The notes beneath the pieces are model-generated. The model made no database searches. It saw only the letters and a list, made by a program, of their open reading frames with translations, and had not been told where the DNA came from. The translations under genes were made by a program, and so were the position numbers. Of a DNA stretch of 64,000 nt, positions 51,709 through 61,360 are shown piece after piece (position 1 is the first letter of the stretch; each line of letters starts with the position of its first letter). The DNA comes from Halosegnis marinus (GTDB lineage: Archaea; Halobacteriota; Halobacteria; Halobacteriales; Haloarculaceae): assembly GCF_029338355.1 (NCBI RefSeq), contig NZ_CP119802.1:2480001-2544000 (forward strand), read 5' to 3'.

Positions 51709-51847
51709 TCAGCCCCCCGCGGCCCCCCCGAGCCGTGGCTCCCCCGCTCTCCCTGACATAGTATAACGGTCCACATCCCCGGGCATGAATCCTTCTATCG
51801 CCGGGACGACCCGACAAGCGTTTCCCGGTTACACGAAAACGCGGGGT

Positions 51848-53944
51848 ATGGACCAGAAGCGCGCGATGACGAGCGTGGACCTCAGCGCGCTCGCCTCGGA
51901 GCTCCGCGAGTACGAGGGGGCGAAGCTCGACAAGGCCTACCTCTACGACGACGACCTCGTCCGCCTGAAGCTCCGCGACTTCGACCGCGGGCGGGTGGAA
52001 CTGCTCGTGGAGACGGGCGACCCGAAGCGGGCCCACGTCGCCGACCCGGACCGTGTCCCCGACGCGCCGGGTCGCCCCCCGGACTTCGCGATGATGCTCC
52101 GCAACCGCCTCTCGGGGGCGGACCTCGTGGACGTGCGCCAGTACGAGTTCGACCGCATCCTCGTGTTCGAGTTCTCGCGGGAGGACACGGACACCCTGCT
52201 CGTGGCGGAGCTGTTCGGCGACGGCAACTTCGTCGTGATGAACCGCGACCGGGAGGTCATCGACTGTCTCGACACCGTCCGGCTGAAGTCGCGCACCGTC
52301 GCGCCCGGCTCGGTGTACGAGTTCCCCGCCTCGCGCATCAACCCCCTCGACTGCTCGCGGGAGGCGTTCGACGCCCGGATGGACGACTCCGACACCGACG
52401 TGGTGCGGACGCTCGCCACCCAGCTCAACCTCGGGGGGCTGTGGGCCGAGGAGCTGTGTACCCGCGCCGGCGTCGAGAAGACGCTCGACATCGCCGACGC
52501 GGGCGACGAGGAGTACGCCGAACTGTACGCCGCGCTCGACCGCCTCAAGGAGACGCTGACCGCCGGGTCGCTCGACCCGCGGCTCTACTGGGAGACCGAC
52601 GACGGGGAGCGCACGGACCCGGTCGATGCGACGCCCGTGCCGATGGACGAGTACGAGGGCGTCGACTGCGACGCCCACGACCGCTTCTGCGGCGCGCTCG
52701 ACGAGTACTTCTACGAACTGGAGCGGGAGGAGCCACAGCCCGGCTCCGGACGGCCCGACTTCGAGGAGGAGATCGCGAAGTACGAGCGAATCATCGACCA
52801 ACAGGAGGGCGCCATCGAGGGGTTCGAGCGCGAGGCCGACGAGTACCGCGCGAAGGCGGAGTCGCTGTACGGCCACTACGACCTCGTGGACGAGGTGCTC
52901 GCCACGGTACGCGAGGCTCGCGCGAACGACTTCTCGTGGGACGAGGTCGAGGCGCGGTTCGAGGACGCCGCCGAGGCCGGCAACGAGCGCGCCGAACACG
53001 TCGTCGGCGTCCGACCCGAGGTCGGCGAGGTGACGGTCGAACTCGACGGCGAGCGCATCGACCTCGTGCCCGCGGACGGCGTGGAGAAGAACGCCGACCG
53101 CCTCTACAAAGAGGCGAAGCGCATCGAATCGAAGAAGGAGGGCGCGCTCGCGGCCATCGAGGACACCCGCGAGGACCTCGCGGACGCGAAGCGCCGCCGC
53201 GACGAGTGGTCCGCCGAGGACGCCGACCCGGAACCCGACGAGTCCGACGGCGACACCGACTGGCTCTCGATGGCCTCGATTCCGGTGCGCTACGACGAGC
53301 AGTGGTACGAGCGCTTCCGGTGGTTCCACACCTCCGACGGCTTCCTCGTCATCGGCGGGCGCAACGCCGACCAGAACGAGGAGATAGTGAAGAAGTACAT
53401 GGAGTCCGGCGACCTGTTCTTCCACAGCCAGGCCCACGGCGGCCCCGTCACCCTGCTGAAGGCCACCGGCCCCTCCGAGCCGTCGAAGGACGTGGACATC
53501 CCGCGGGCGTCGAAGGAGGAGGCCGCCGCCTTCGCCGTCACCCACTCGTCGGTGTGGAAGGAGGGGAAGTTCGCCGGGGACGCCTACATGGTCACCCCCG
53601 ACCAGGTGTCGAAGACGCCCGAGTCCGGCGAGTACCTGGAGAAGGGCGGGTTCACGATACGGGGCGACCGCACCTACTTCGAGAACACCGAGGTCGACTG
53701 TATCGTCGGCATCCAGTGCGAACCCGAGACGCGCGTGGTCGGCGGGCCGAAGCGGGCCGTCGCGGAGCGCGTCGAGACGCACGTCGAACTCGAACCGGGC
53801 CGCTACGCACAGAACGACATCGCGAAGATGGCCTACCGGCAGTTCAAGGAGCGGTTCGCGGACGACACGTTCCTCCGGAAGGTCGCCTCCCCCGACCTGA
53901 TACAGGAGTTCTGCCCGCCGGGCGGGTCGCGCATCGTCGAGTAG
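51848..53944 (+). CDS. rqcH: Ribosome quality-control protein RqcH (NFACT/Rqc2/NEMF homologue)
   Basis: This 698-aa NFACT protein binds split 60S/50S-peptidyl-tRNA complexes and recruits tRNA for C-terminal tailing in characterised homologues. NFACT-N: MTSVDLSALASELREYEGAK, MMLRNRLSGADLVDVRQYEF and the DR motif in EFDRILVFEF. A long coiled coil runs from about residue 300 to 460 with a helix-hairpin segment between. NFACT-R (DUF814): WFHTSDGFLVIGGRNADQNE, DLFFHSQAHGGPVTLLKATG. ATG 51848 fits. Pelota is encoded 2.4 kb downstream on the same strand, a second ribosome-rescue factor. Confidence 0.93.
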   Translation: MDQKRAMTSVDLSALASELREYEGAKLDKAYLYDDDLVRLKLRDFDRGRVELLVETGDPKRAHVADPDRVPDAPGRPPDFAMMLRNRLSGADLVDVRQYEFDRILVFEFSREDTDTLLVAELFGDGNFVVMNRDREVIDCLDTVRLKSRTVAPGSVYEFPASRINPLDCSREAFDARMDDSDTDVVRTLATQLNLGGLWAEELCTRAGVEKTLDIADAGDEEYAELYAALDRLKETLTAGSLDPRLYWETDDGERTDPVDATPVPMDEYEGVDCDAHDRFCGALDEYFYELEREEPQPGSGRPDFEEEIAKYERIIDQQEGAIEGFEREADEYRAKAESLYGHYDLVDEVLATVREARANDFSWDEVEARFEDAAEAGNERAEHVVGVRPEVGEVTVELDGERIDLVPADGVEKNADRLYKEAKRIESKKEGALAAIEDTREDLADAKRRRDEWSAEDADPEPDESDGDTDWLSMASIPVRYDEQWYERFRWFHTSDGFLVIGGRNADQNEEIVKKYMESGDLFFHSQAHGGPVTLLKATGPSEPSKDVDIPRASKEEAAAFAVTHSSVWKEGKFAGDAYMVTPDQVSKTPESGEYLEKGGFTIRGDRTYFENTEVDCIVGIQCEPETRVVGGPKRAVAERVETHVELEPGRYAQNDIAKMAYRQFKERFADDTFLRKVASPDLIQEFCPPGGSRIVE

Positions 53945-54003
53945 GACGCGCCTACCGGCCGAACGAGACGCATACCTATTTCGACCTCTGTCGTAGGACG
54001 GGT

Positions 54004-54702
54004 ATGGTCGAACTCGAATCGGCGGTCAACTACCCGCGAGAGAGCGAGAACCCGTGGACTGCGATCGCCATCGGTTCCGCGCTCACGCTGTTCAGCGTCC
54101 TGCTACTGCCCGCGGTACTCCTCGTCGGCTACTACCAGCGCGTGCTCCGCGCCTCGATGGACGACGAGGCCGTCCCCGTCTTCGACGACTGGGGCGACCT
54201 CTTCGTCGAGGGGCTGAAGGCGGTCGTCGTGGTCGTCGCCTACAGCCTCGTCCCCGCGCTCGTCATCGGCGCGAGCATCGCCTCCGCCGCGGGCGCCGTC
54301 CTCGGCGATGGCGGCCTCCTCTCGGGGGCGCTCGCGCTCGGCGCGCTGTTCGGCGTTCTGCTGGGCGGCCTGCTCGGACTCGTGCTGTGGTACGTCGCCC
54401 CCGCGGGGCTGGCGAACCTCGCGCGCACCGGCCGCATCGCCAGCGCCTTCGCCCTCGGGGACCTGCGTCACACGCTCGTCCACCGCGACTACGCCGTCTC
54501 GTGGCTCGTCGCGCTGGGCGTCGTCTTCGTCGCGGGTATCGTGACGAGCGTGTTCAACCTCGTCCCGTTCGGCTTCGTGCTGGGCATCCCGGTGACGTTC
54601 TACGCCGCCGTCGTCGCGTTCCACCTCTACGGTCGCGGCGTCGCGGCCGCGGGACCGGCGCCCGACGCGTCGGACCGACCCGACGGCCGGGCCGCGGTCT
54701 GA
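54004..54702 (+). CDS. DUF4013 membrane protein, copy 1
   Basis: This 232-aa protein has five to six helices. The segments YPRESENPWTAIAIGSALTL, YYQRVLRASMDDEAVPVFDD and WGDLFVEGLKAV are the DUF4013 signature (aromatic YxxR and the acidic FDDWGDL loop). The function is unknown. It is the first of three tandem paralogues between rqcH and pelA. Confidence 0.85.
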   Translation: MVELESAVNYPRESENPWTAIAIGSALTLFSVLLLPAVLLVGYYQRVLRASMDDEAVPVFDDWGDLFVEGLKAVVVVVAYSLVPALVIGASIASAAGAVLGDGGLLSGALALGALFGVLLGGLLGLVLWYVAPAGLANLARTGRIASAFALGDLRHTLVHRDYAVSWLVALGVVFVAGIVTSVFNLVPFGFVLGIPVTFYAAVVAFHLYGRGVAAAGPAPDASDRPDGRAAV

Positions 54703-54745
54703 CCGCGACGACCCATTTATCAGCGGGCCGACCGAACTCCCGTTC

Positions 54746-55588
54746 ATGTTACGCGAGGCGCTCGACTTCCCCACCGCCGGCCGGCACGGCGCCCGGTCGC
54801 TGCTCGCCGGGTCGGGGTTCGTCCTCGTCGCCGCCGTGCTGGCCGGCGGCGCCTCCTACGCGTTCGATACCGACCGCACGATCCTCGCCGCCGCGCTCGC
54901 GGCGCTCGTGCTCCTCCCCCTCCTCCTCGTCCGCGGCTACTACTACCGGGCGCTGAAGACCGCCGCGACGGCGCCGGACCCGGTCGCCCCGTCGTTCGGC
55001 GGCGTCGGGTCGCTCCTCCGGGGCGCCCTGGCCGCGCTCGTCGTCTCGGCGGCGTACGCGCTCCCGGCCGGCGCGCTGTTCGCGGTCGCCGCCGCCGCGC
55101 GGGTCCTCCCCGACTCGTGGGGCGCCGACGCCGTCCTTGTGGGGGAGTCCCTCGGCGCGCTCGCGGCGCTCGTCGGCATCGCGGCGCTCGTCGGCGCCCT
55201 CTATCTCGTCCCCGCGGCGACGGCGACGATGGCCCGGGAGGGGAGCCTGCGGGCCGCCCTCCGCGTGCGGTCCGTCGGGAACGCGGCCGCCAGCGAGGAC
55301 TACGCCGTCGGCTGGGTGCTCTCCGTGTTCCTCCAGTGGACGCTCGTGCCCGTCGCCGCCGCGCTCTCGGCGCTCGTCGTCGGCGTCGTCCTCTACTTCC
55401 TGACGGGCGTCGCGACCCGGTACGTCTGGGGGATGTCGTACGCCTCGTCGGTCGGCGTCGAACCCGAGGGCATCGACACGGTCGGGGTGACGCCGTCGTC
55501 CGTCCGACGGGACCACGACGACGACACGCCCGTGGGGCGGACGGACCGCGACCCCGACACCGAGCGGGTCGCCGACGAGGGTCGGTAA
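54746..55588 (+). CDS. DUF4013 membrane protein, copy 2 (diverged)
   Basis: This 280-aa protein has the same helical plan but a weaker signature: GYYYRALKTAATAPDPVAPS replaces the Tyr-Arg loop, and FGGVGSLLRGALAAL replaces FDDWGDL. It has a longer, charged, Asp/Arg-rich cytoplasmic tail of about 40 residues. The loss of the acidic loop suggests altered function compared with copies 1 and 3. It starts 43 nt after copy 1. Confidence 0.8.
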   Translation: MLREALDFPTAGRHGARSLLAGSGFVLVAAVLAGGASYAFDTDRTILAAALAALVLLPLLLVRGYYYRALKTAATAPDPVAPSFGGVGSLLRGALAALVVSAAYALPAGALFAVAAAARVLPDSWGADAVLVGESLGALAALVGIAALVGALYLVPAATATMAREGSLRAALRVRSVGNAAASEDYAVGWVLSVFLQWTLVPVAAALSALVVGVVLYFLTGVATRYVWGMSYASSVGVEPEGIDTVGVTPSSVRRDHDDDTPVGRTDRDPDTERVADEGR

Positions 55589-55619
55589 GGTTCTTGTCAC
55601 GGGGAAGTCATTCCTCCGT

Positions 55620-56318
55620 ATGTTCGGAGACGCACTCAGGTTCCCCCTGGCCGGCGACGACGGCGTGAAGAGCGTGATAATCGGCGGCGTCCTCCTGCTG
55701 TTCTCCGTCCTACTCCTCCCGGTACTGCCGGTGTACGGCTACTTCGTCCGGGCGGCGAAGGCGGGGGCGGACGGTACGCAGGAGGCCCCGGCGTTCGACG
55801 ACTGGGGCGACCTGCTCGTTGACGGCGTGAAGGCGCTCGTCGTCGGCATCGTGTACTTCCTGATACCGACCGCCGTCCTCGTCGGCGCGCTCGTGGTCGT
55901 CGGCGTGGGCTCGTTCGCCGCCGCCGATCCCGCCAACCCGGCTACCGTCGATGCCGTCGCGTCCGGCATCGGCGTCGTCGGCGGCCTGCTCGTGCTCGTC
56001 GCGATGGTGCTGTATCTGGTCGCCACGTACGTCTTCCCGGCCGGACTCGTCTCGATGGCCCGCGGCGACGACATCGCGTCGGCGTTCGACTTCGGGACCG
56101 TGCTGTCGGCCGCGTTCTCGGCCGACTACTTCGTCGCCGGCGTGCTCGCCATCCTGCTGTCGCTCGTCGTCGGGGTGGCGACCGTTATCCTCGGCGTCCT
56201 CACGCTGGGGCTGTTCTTCCTCCTCGGGGTCTTCGTCCAGTTCTACGTCCAGGTGGCCTTCTTCTACCTGTTCGGCCGCGGCTACGCGAAGGCGCTCGAC
56301 CTGCCGGCCGCGAGATAA
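55620..56318 (+). CDS. DUF4013 membrane protein, copy 3
   Basis: This 232-aa protein has the canonical [20 protein letters not shown] and [20 protein letters not shown]. It has the same length as copy 1 and shares more with it than either shares with copy 2. It lies 31 nt after copy 2 and 34 nt before pelA, so all may be read as one transcript. Confidence 0.85.
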   Translation: MFGDALRFPLAGDDGVKSVIIGGVLLLFSVLLLPVLPVYGYFVRAAKAGADGTQEAPAFDDWGDLLVDGVKALVVGIVYFLIPTAVLVGALVVVGVGSFAAADPANPATVDAVASGIGVVGGLLVLVAMVLYLVATYVFPAGLVSMARGDDIASAFDFGTVLSAAFSADYFVAGVLAILLSLVVGVATVILGVLTLGLFFLLGVFVQFYVQVAFFYLFGRGYAKALDLPAAR

Positions 56319-56352
56319 GAGGACACAAATCCCCGGCCGTCGGAGTCGGGGT

Positions 56353-57420
56353 ATGCGAATCGTCGAGCGACACGACCGCGAGGGCGGGCGCGAGCGCATC
56401 ACGGTCGTCCCCGAGAGCCTCGACGACCTGTGGCACCTCACGTACGTCCTCGAACCGGGCGACCGCGTCTCCGGCGACACGACCCGACGCATCCAGCGCA
56501 ACGACGACATGGCGCGCGACACCGGGGGCCAGCGCGAGCCGATGTGGGTCGAACTCGCCGTCGACGACGTGGAGTTCGCCAAGTTCGCCAACCGCCTGCG
56601 CGTCGGGGGCGAGATAGCCGACTGCTCGCGGGAGGACCAGCTCGGCTTCCACCACACGCTGAACGTCGAGGAGCGAACGGAACTGGAGATAGAGAAGGTG
56701 TGGCAGACGGACCAGCTCGAACGCCTGGAGGAAGCCGTCGAGGCCGCGGAGAACCCCGACGTGGCCATCGCCACCGTCGAGGAGGGAGAGGCGTACGTCC
56801 ACACCGTCGCGCAGTACGGCGTGGAGGAGCGCGCGGTCATCACCAAGCCGACGGGGAAGGGCGAGTACGCCCGCCCGCGCGACGAACTGTTCGACGAACT
56901 CGGAGCCGTCCTCCGCCGGACGGACGCGGAGGCGGTCATCCTCGCCGGGCCGGGGTTCACGAAGCAGGACGCGCTCGACCACCTGCAGGAGAACTACCCG
57001 GAGGTCGCGGAGACGGTGACCGTCGTGGACACCTCCTCGGCCGGCGGGCGCGGAGTCCACGAGGTGCTTAAGCGCGGGGCAGTCGAGGACGTACAGGCCG
57101 AGACGCGCATCGCGGCGGAGGCGGAACTCATCGACGAACTCACGACGCGCATCGCGGAGGGCGCGAAGGCGACCTACGGCGTCGAGCAGACGATGCAGGC
57201 CGCGGAGTTCGGGGCCGTCGAGGAACTGCTCATCCTCGACACGCGGCTTCGCGAGGAGCGGGCCGGCGAGGGCGACTGGGACGTGGACGCGAACGAACTC
57301 ATCCGGACCGTCGAGCGGAAGGGCGGCGACGTGACCGTCTTCTCCGGCGAGTTCGACCCCGGCCGCCAGCTGAAGAACCTCGGCGGCGTGGCCGCGCTGC
57401 TGCGCTACCGGCTCGAATAG
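56353..57420 (+). CDS. pelA: Pelota (Dom34) ribosome-rescue factor
   Basis: This 355-aa aRF1 paralogue works with aABCE1 and aEF1A to split stalled ribosomes. The N-terminal Sm-like domain contains [20 protein letters not shown] and [12 protein letters not shown]. The central domain lacks the GGQ motif of release factors, as expected ([18 protein letters not shown] segment). The C-terminal eL30-like domain ends in [23 protein letters not shown] 56353 starts at the usual MRIVERH. The TAG stop begins repeat copy 2. Confidence 0.93.
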   Translation: MRIVERHDREGGRERITVVPESLDDLWHLTYVLEPGDRVSGDTTRRIQRNDDMARDTGGQREPMWVELAVDDVEFAKFANRLRVGGEIADCSREDQLGFHHTLNVEERTELEIEKVWQTDQLERLEEAVEAAENPDVAIATVEEGEAYVHTVAQYGVEERAVITKPTGKGEYARPRDELFDELGAVLRRTDAEAVILAGPGFTKQDALDHLQENYPEVAETVTVVDTSSAGGRGVHEVLKRGAVEDVQAETRIAAEAELIDELTTRIAEGAKATYGVEQTMQAAEFGAVEELLILDTRLREERAGEGDWDVDANELIRTVERKGGDVTVFSGEFDPGRQLKNLGGVAALLRYRLE

Positions 57421-57528
57421 CGGACAGGCGAGCGCGCGGCCGGGTCCGTCGGGGGTGCTCGCGCCGCGGCCTCGGCCCCGCGACGGCAGGGGTGTCAGGT
57501 CACGGCGCGGCTGCCCGCGTCCCGGTAC
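57418..57528 (+). repeat. Stop-codon-linked repeat element, copy 2
   Basis: TAGCGGACAGGCGA starts at the pelA stop. Near the other end is GTCAGGTCACGGCGCGGCTG (57494-57513), which closely matches GTCAGGTCACCCGGCGGCTG in copy 3. Between the two, the sequence is GC-rich with several short inverted repeats (CGCGGCC/GGCCGCG type). It fills the whole gap to the stop of the convergent RNase Z-like gene. Confidence 0.55.
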
Positions 57529-58275
57529 TTAAACCTCGACCGTCAGCCCGTCGTCCGCGACGCGCACGTCCCCCTCGAAGTTCGCGCGGATGCTCTCCGT
57601 CATCTCGACGTGCTTGCCGTCCGTGTGCGGGTAGAGGTGCGTCAGGTACAGTTCTCCGATGTCGCGCCCGGCGAGCACCTCGCCGAGCGCGCGCGGCGTC
57701 GGGTGGTTCGACACGTCCACCTCGTCGGGGAACGAACAGTCGTGTGCGAGGACGGCCGCGCCGTCGGCGAGAGCCGCGACGGGTTCGGTGGCCTCCGAGT
57801 CGCCCGAGAAGCAGAAGTCGCCGTCGGCGTCGGCGTGGGAGAACCGGTAGGCGAGACAGTCCATGGAGTGGACCGTCTCCGCGGCCTCGACGTCGAAGCC
57901 GGCGACGGAGAACGACCCCGCCGCGACCTCCCGGACCGAGAGGTCCACGCGCCCCTGCAGGTACTCGTGGACGCCGAGCAGGCCGTCGAGCAGCGACTCG
58001 GTGCCCTCGGGACCGACGACGGTCAGGTGCTCCTCGCCCGCGAGCCAGCGAGCCTTCAGCAGGGCGAGGAGGTCGGAGACGTGGTCGAGGTGGTGGTGTG
58101 TGAGAAGGACCGTATCGACGGCCTCGTAGCCCGTGACGGTCCCGGCGAGGGCGCCGAGCACGCCGCTCCCGCAGTCCACGAGCAGGGTGTCGTCGCCCGC
58201 GTCGAGCAGGAGGCCCGTCTGGTTCCGGTCGCCCGTCGGCATCGCGCTCCCGGTGCCGAGGAAGGTGACGCGCAT
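57529..58275 (-). CDS. RNase Z-like metallo-beta-lactamase hydrolase
   Basis: This 248-aa protein has MRVTFLGTGSAMPTGDRNQT at the N terminus, LLTHHHLDHVSDLLALLKAR (canonical HxHxDH), the Asp in FCFSGDSEATEP and the late His in LYLTHLYPH. This is the RNase Z/arylsulfatase-like group (tRNA 3'-end processing), but it lacks the long flexible arm typical of true tRNase Z, so it may act on another phosphodiester. ATG 58275 fits. Confidence 0.82.
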   Translation of the reverse strand: MRVTFLGTGSAMPTGDRNQTGLLLDAGDDTLLVDCGSGVLGALAGTVTGYEAVDTVLLTHHHLDHVSDLLALLKARWLAGEEHLTVVGPEGTESLLDGLLGVHEYLQGRVDLSVREVAAGSFSVAGFDVEAAETVHSMDCLAYRFSHADADGDFCFSGDSEATEPVAALADGAAVLAHDCSFPDEVDVSNHPTPRALGEVLAGRDIGELYLTHLYPHTDGKHVEMTESIRANFEGDVRVADDGLTVEV

Positions 58276-58356
58276 GGCTCCGGTACCTCCTCGCGCCCGT
58301 TTACACTTCCGCTCCGCGAGGGAACCACGTTTCAACGTCCGGGCCCAACGGCGGGC

Positions 58357-61083
58357 ATGGACGGCCGCGACCTGCTGGCCGCGCGCGACGACCTCGACTT
58401 CGACCCCGGCGCCGTCGATATCGACGACGGGGAGGTCCTCGCGCGCCTCGCCCCAGAGACCCGGGAGTGGTGGGTCGAGGAGTTCGGGGCGTTCGTTCCC
58501 GGCAACGGCGGCTTCTTCACGCCGCCGCAGAAGGGCGCGATTCCCCGCATCGACGACGGGGAGAACTGCCTCGTCTGTGCGCCCACCGGGTCGGGGAAGA
58601 CGCTCGCCTCGTTCACCGCCATCATCGACGACCTCGTGGCGCGGGCGCGGGCCGACGACCTCTCGAACGACGTGCACTGTCTGTACGTCTCGCCGCTGAA
58701 GTCGCTCGCAAACGACATCCACCGGAACCTGACGGAGCCGCTGGACGGCATCACCGAGCGTCTCGACGGCGAGGTGGACGTGCGCCACGCCATCCGCCAC
58801 GGCGACACCTCGGATTCGGAGCGGCAGGCGATGCTGGAGACGACGCCGCACATCCTCAACACGACGCCGGAGACGCTCGCCATCCTGCTCAATTCGCCGA
58901 AGTTCAAGGAGAAGCTCCGCTCCGTGGAGTACGTCGTCGTCGACGAGATCCACTCGCTCGCGGAGAACAAGCGCGGGACCCACCTGTCCGTCTCGCTCGA
59001 ACGGCTGGAACGGCTCTGCGAGACCTCGCCCACGAGGATCGGCTGTTCGGCCACCGTCGAACCGCTCGACACGGTCGCGGAGTTCCTCGTCGGCTACGAG
59101 GACGGGGCGCCGCGCGACTACGACATCGTGGACGCGCGGTTCGTCCGCGAGTTCGACATGGAACTCGCCTGCCCCACGGACGACCTCATCGGGACGCCCC
59201 CCGGCGAGGTGAGAGGGCGGTTCTACGACGAACTCGCCGACCTCGTCGCCGACCACGAGAACACGCTCGTATTTACCAACACGCGCTCCGGGGCCGAGCG
59301 CGTCCTCGCGAACCTGCGGGAGCACCACGGCTACGACGAGTCGAACTCGGGGTGCCACCACGGCTCGCTGTCGAAGGAGCGCCGACAGGAGATAGAGGAG
59401 CGACTGAAGGAGGGGAGCCTCGACGTGGTCACCACCTCGACGTCGCTGGAACTCGGCATCGACATGCCGTACATCGACCTCGTGGTGCAGGTCGGCTCCC
59501 CGAAGTCGGTCGCCTCACTGCTCCAGCGGGTCGGCCGCGCGGGTCACCAACTCGGCGAGACGGTGAAGGGCCGGGTGTTCGCGCTCGACCGCGACGAACT
59601 CGTGGAGTGCGCGACGATGCTGAAGAAGGCCGAGGAGGGGTTCGTGGACCGCGTGTTCGTCCCGGAGAACGCCCACGACGTGGCCGCCCAGCAGGTGTAC
59701 GGGATGGCGATAAACGCGATACGGCCCGAGTCGGAGGTGCGCGAGACACTCACCTCGGCGTACCCCTACCGGAACTACGGCGACGAGGGGTTCGAACGGC
59801 TGTTCCGCTACCTGACGGCCGACTACGAGGGGTTGGAGGAGAAGAACGTCTACCCGAAGGTGTGGCGCGACCGGAACGACCCGCCGAGCGGCGAACACCA
59901 CCACGAAGAGTTCGACGTGGGCGAACCGCTCGTCGGCAAGCGCGGGCGGCTGGCGCGGGTCATCTACATGACGAACATCGGCACCATCCCCGACTCCTTC
60001 GACGTGGACGTGTTCGTCCGCGGGAGCGACGAGTGGGTGGGCCAACTGGACGAGGAGTACCTCGACACGCTGGAGAAGGGCGACGTGTTCGTGCTCGGCG
60101 GCTCGAACTACGAGTACAAGTACCGCCGCGGGACGAAGGCGTACGCCGACCCGACCGCGAAGTCGGCCACGGTGCCGTCGTGGTACTCCGAACGCCTGCC
60201 GCTCTCGTACGACCTCGGGCGGGAGACGCTCGCGTTCCAGCGCGAACTCGTCGCGCGCCTCCAGAAGGGCGGCCCGCCCGCGGTCCGCGAGTGGCTCCGG
60301 GAGTTCCCGCTGGACGAGAACACCGTCCGGGCGCTCGCGCGGATGTTCGACGAACAGGTGCGCTACGCGGGAGCTACCTCCGTCTCGACCGACGAGCGGC
60401 TCGCCGTCGAGGTGGCGCTCGACTACGACGAGTACCGTCGCCACTACTACGTCCACTCCGGATACGGCAGACGGTTCAACGACGGGTTCTCGCGGCTGCT
60501 CGCCTACCACGTCGCCCAGCAGACGAACGCGAACGTACAGGTCGCCGTCGCGGACAACGGCTTCGCGCTCTCGCTCCCCCTCAATCGGAAAGTGGACGTG
60601 GAGGGCGTCATCCGCGACCTCGACCCCGGGGACGTGCGCGGCGACCTCCGCGCGAGCCTCCACGGGACGGACCTGCTCAAGCGCTACTTCCGCATCAACG
60701 CGACCCGGTCGCTGATGATACTGAAACGCTACAAGGGGTACGAGAAGACCGCCGCCCAACAGCAGGTCTCCTCGGAGATGCTGCTCTCGTTCGCCGAGGA
60801 CCTCGACGACTTCGCCGTCACGGAGGAGACGTACCGCGAGATACTGGAGGACAAGCTCAACGTCGGCGCCATCGAGGACGTGCTGGGCGACCTCCAGGAC
60901 GGCGACATCGACCTCGCGGTGCAGTCCGTCGAGTCGCCGTCGCCGCGCGCGTTCGGGCTGGCGACGCTGATGGCGAGCGACACCGTGCTCGCGGAGGACG
61001 AGTCCGCCGTCCTTCAGGAGTTCCACGCCCGCGTGCTGGAGGAACTGGAGGGCGAGGAGCCTCCCTCCGTCGTGACGGACTAA
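58357..61083 (+). CDS. lhr: Lhr-type superfamily 2 ATP-dependent helicase
   Basis: This 908-aa Lhr-core helicase has FTPPQKGAIP (Q-motif region), CAPTGSGKTLASF (Walker A), VVDEIHSLAENKRGTHLSVS (DEIH box), GCSATVEPL (motif III), STSLELGIDMPYIDLVVQVG and LLQRVGRAGHQ (motif VI). A winged-helix and a large Lhr C domain follow (residues 450-880). Archaeal Lhr proteins unwind RNA:DNA hybrids and forks and act in recombination/repair or RNA metabolism. ATG 58357 is 81 bp from the divergent RNase Z-like start. Confidence 0.9.
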   Translation: MDGRDLLAARDDLDFDPGAVDIDDGEVLARLAPETREWWVEEFGAFVPGNGGFFTPPQKGAIPRIDDGENCLVCAPTGSGKTLASFTAIIDDLVARARADDLSNDVHCLYVSPLKSLANDIHRNLTEPLDGITERLDGEVDVRHAIRHGDTSDSERQAMLETTPHILNTTPETLAILLNSPKFKEKLRSVEYVVVDEIHSLAENKRGTHLSVSLERLERLCETSPTRIGCSATVEPLDTVAEFLVGYEDGAPRDYDIVDARFVREFDMELACPTDDLIGTPPGEVRGRFYDELADLVADHENTLVFTNTRSGAERVLANLREHHGYDESNSGCHHGSLSKERRQEIEERLKEGSLDVVTTSTSLELGIDMPYIDLVVQVGSPKSVASLLQRVGRAGHQLGETVKGRVFALDRDELVECATMLKKAEEGFVDRVFVPENAHDVAAQQVYGMAINAIRPESEVRETLTSAYPYRNYGDEGFERLFRYLTADYEGLEEKNVYPKVWRDRNDPPSGEHHHEEFDVGEPLVGKRGRLARVIYMTNIGTIPDSFDVDVFVRGSDEWVGQLDEEYLDTLEKGDVFVLGGSNYEYKYRRGTKAYADPTAKSATVPSWYSERLPLSYDLGRETLAFQRELVARLQKGGPPAVREWLREFPLDENTVRALARMFDEQVRYAGATSVSTDERLAVEVALDYDEYRRHYYVHSGYGRRFNDGFSRLLAYHVAQQTNANVQVAVADNGFALSLPLNRKVDVEGVIRDLDPGDVRGDLRASLHGTDLLKRYFRINATRSLMILKRYKGYEKTAAQQQVSSEMLLSFAEDLDDFAVTEETYREILEDKLNVGAIEDVLGDLQDGDIDLAVQSVESPSPRAFGLATLMASDTVLAEDESAVLQEFHARVLEELEGEEPPSVVTD

Positions 61084-61274
61084 CCCCGGAGCGCGTAGAA
61101 GCCCGCGACGACACCGATCGCCGCCGGCACGAGAGTGGCCGCGACCGCGCCCGGCAGGCCCACGTCGGGCCGCGCGAACAGGAGCTGATAGAGCCACGTG
61201 GTCGCTGTGATGCTTCCCACCGCGACGAAGAAGAGTGCGGCCCGGAGCCCGGTTCCGAGCGGTGGCCGTCGCAT
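61080..61274 (-). CDS. 64-aa two-helix membrane protein
   Basis: The protein has two hydrophobic helices (about residues 11-31 and 41-62) with a short Pro/Gly loop, and basic residues at the N terminus (MRRPPLGTGLR), which predicts both ends in the cytoplasm. A TATA-like CGTTATGCC about 25 nt upstream supports ATG 61274. Its stop overlaps the lhr stop by 4 nt. The function is unknown. Confidence 0.6.
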   Translation of the reverse strand: MRRPPLGTGLRAALFFVAVGSITATTWLYQLLFARPDVGLPGAVAATLVPAAIGVVAGFYALRG

Positions 61275-61360
61275 ACGCGGACCTGTCGTCCGTAGGGCAT
61301 AACGCTTACCACCGGACGGTGTCGGACCCGCGGACGGGTCCGTCGCGCCGTCTCCGAGTC

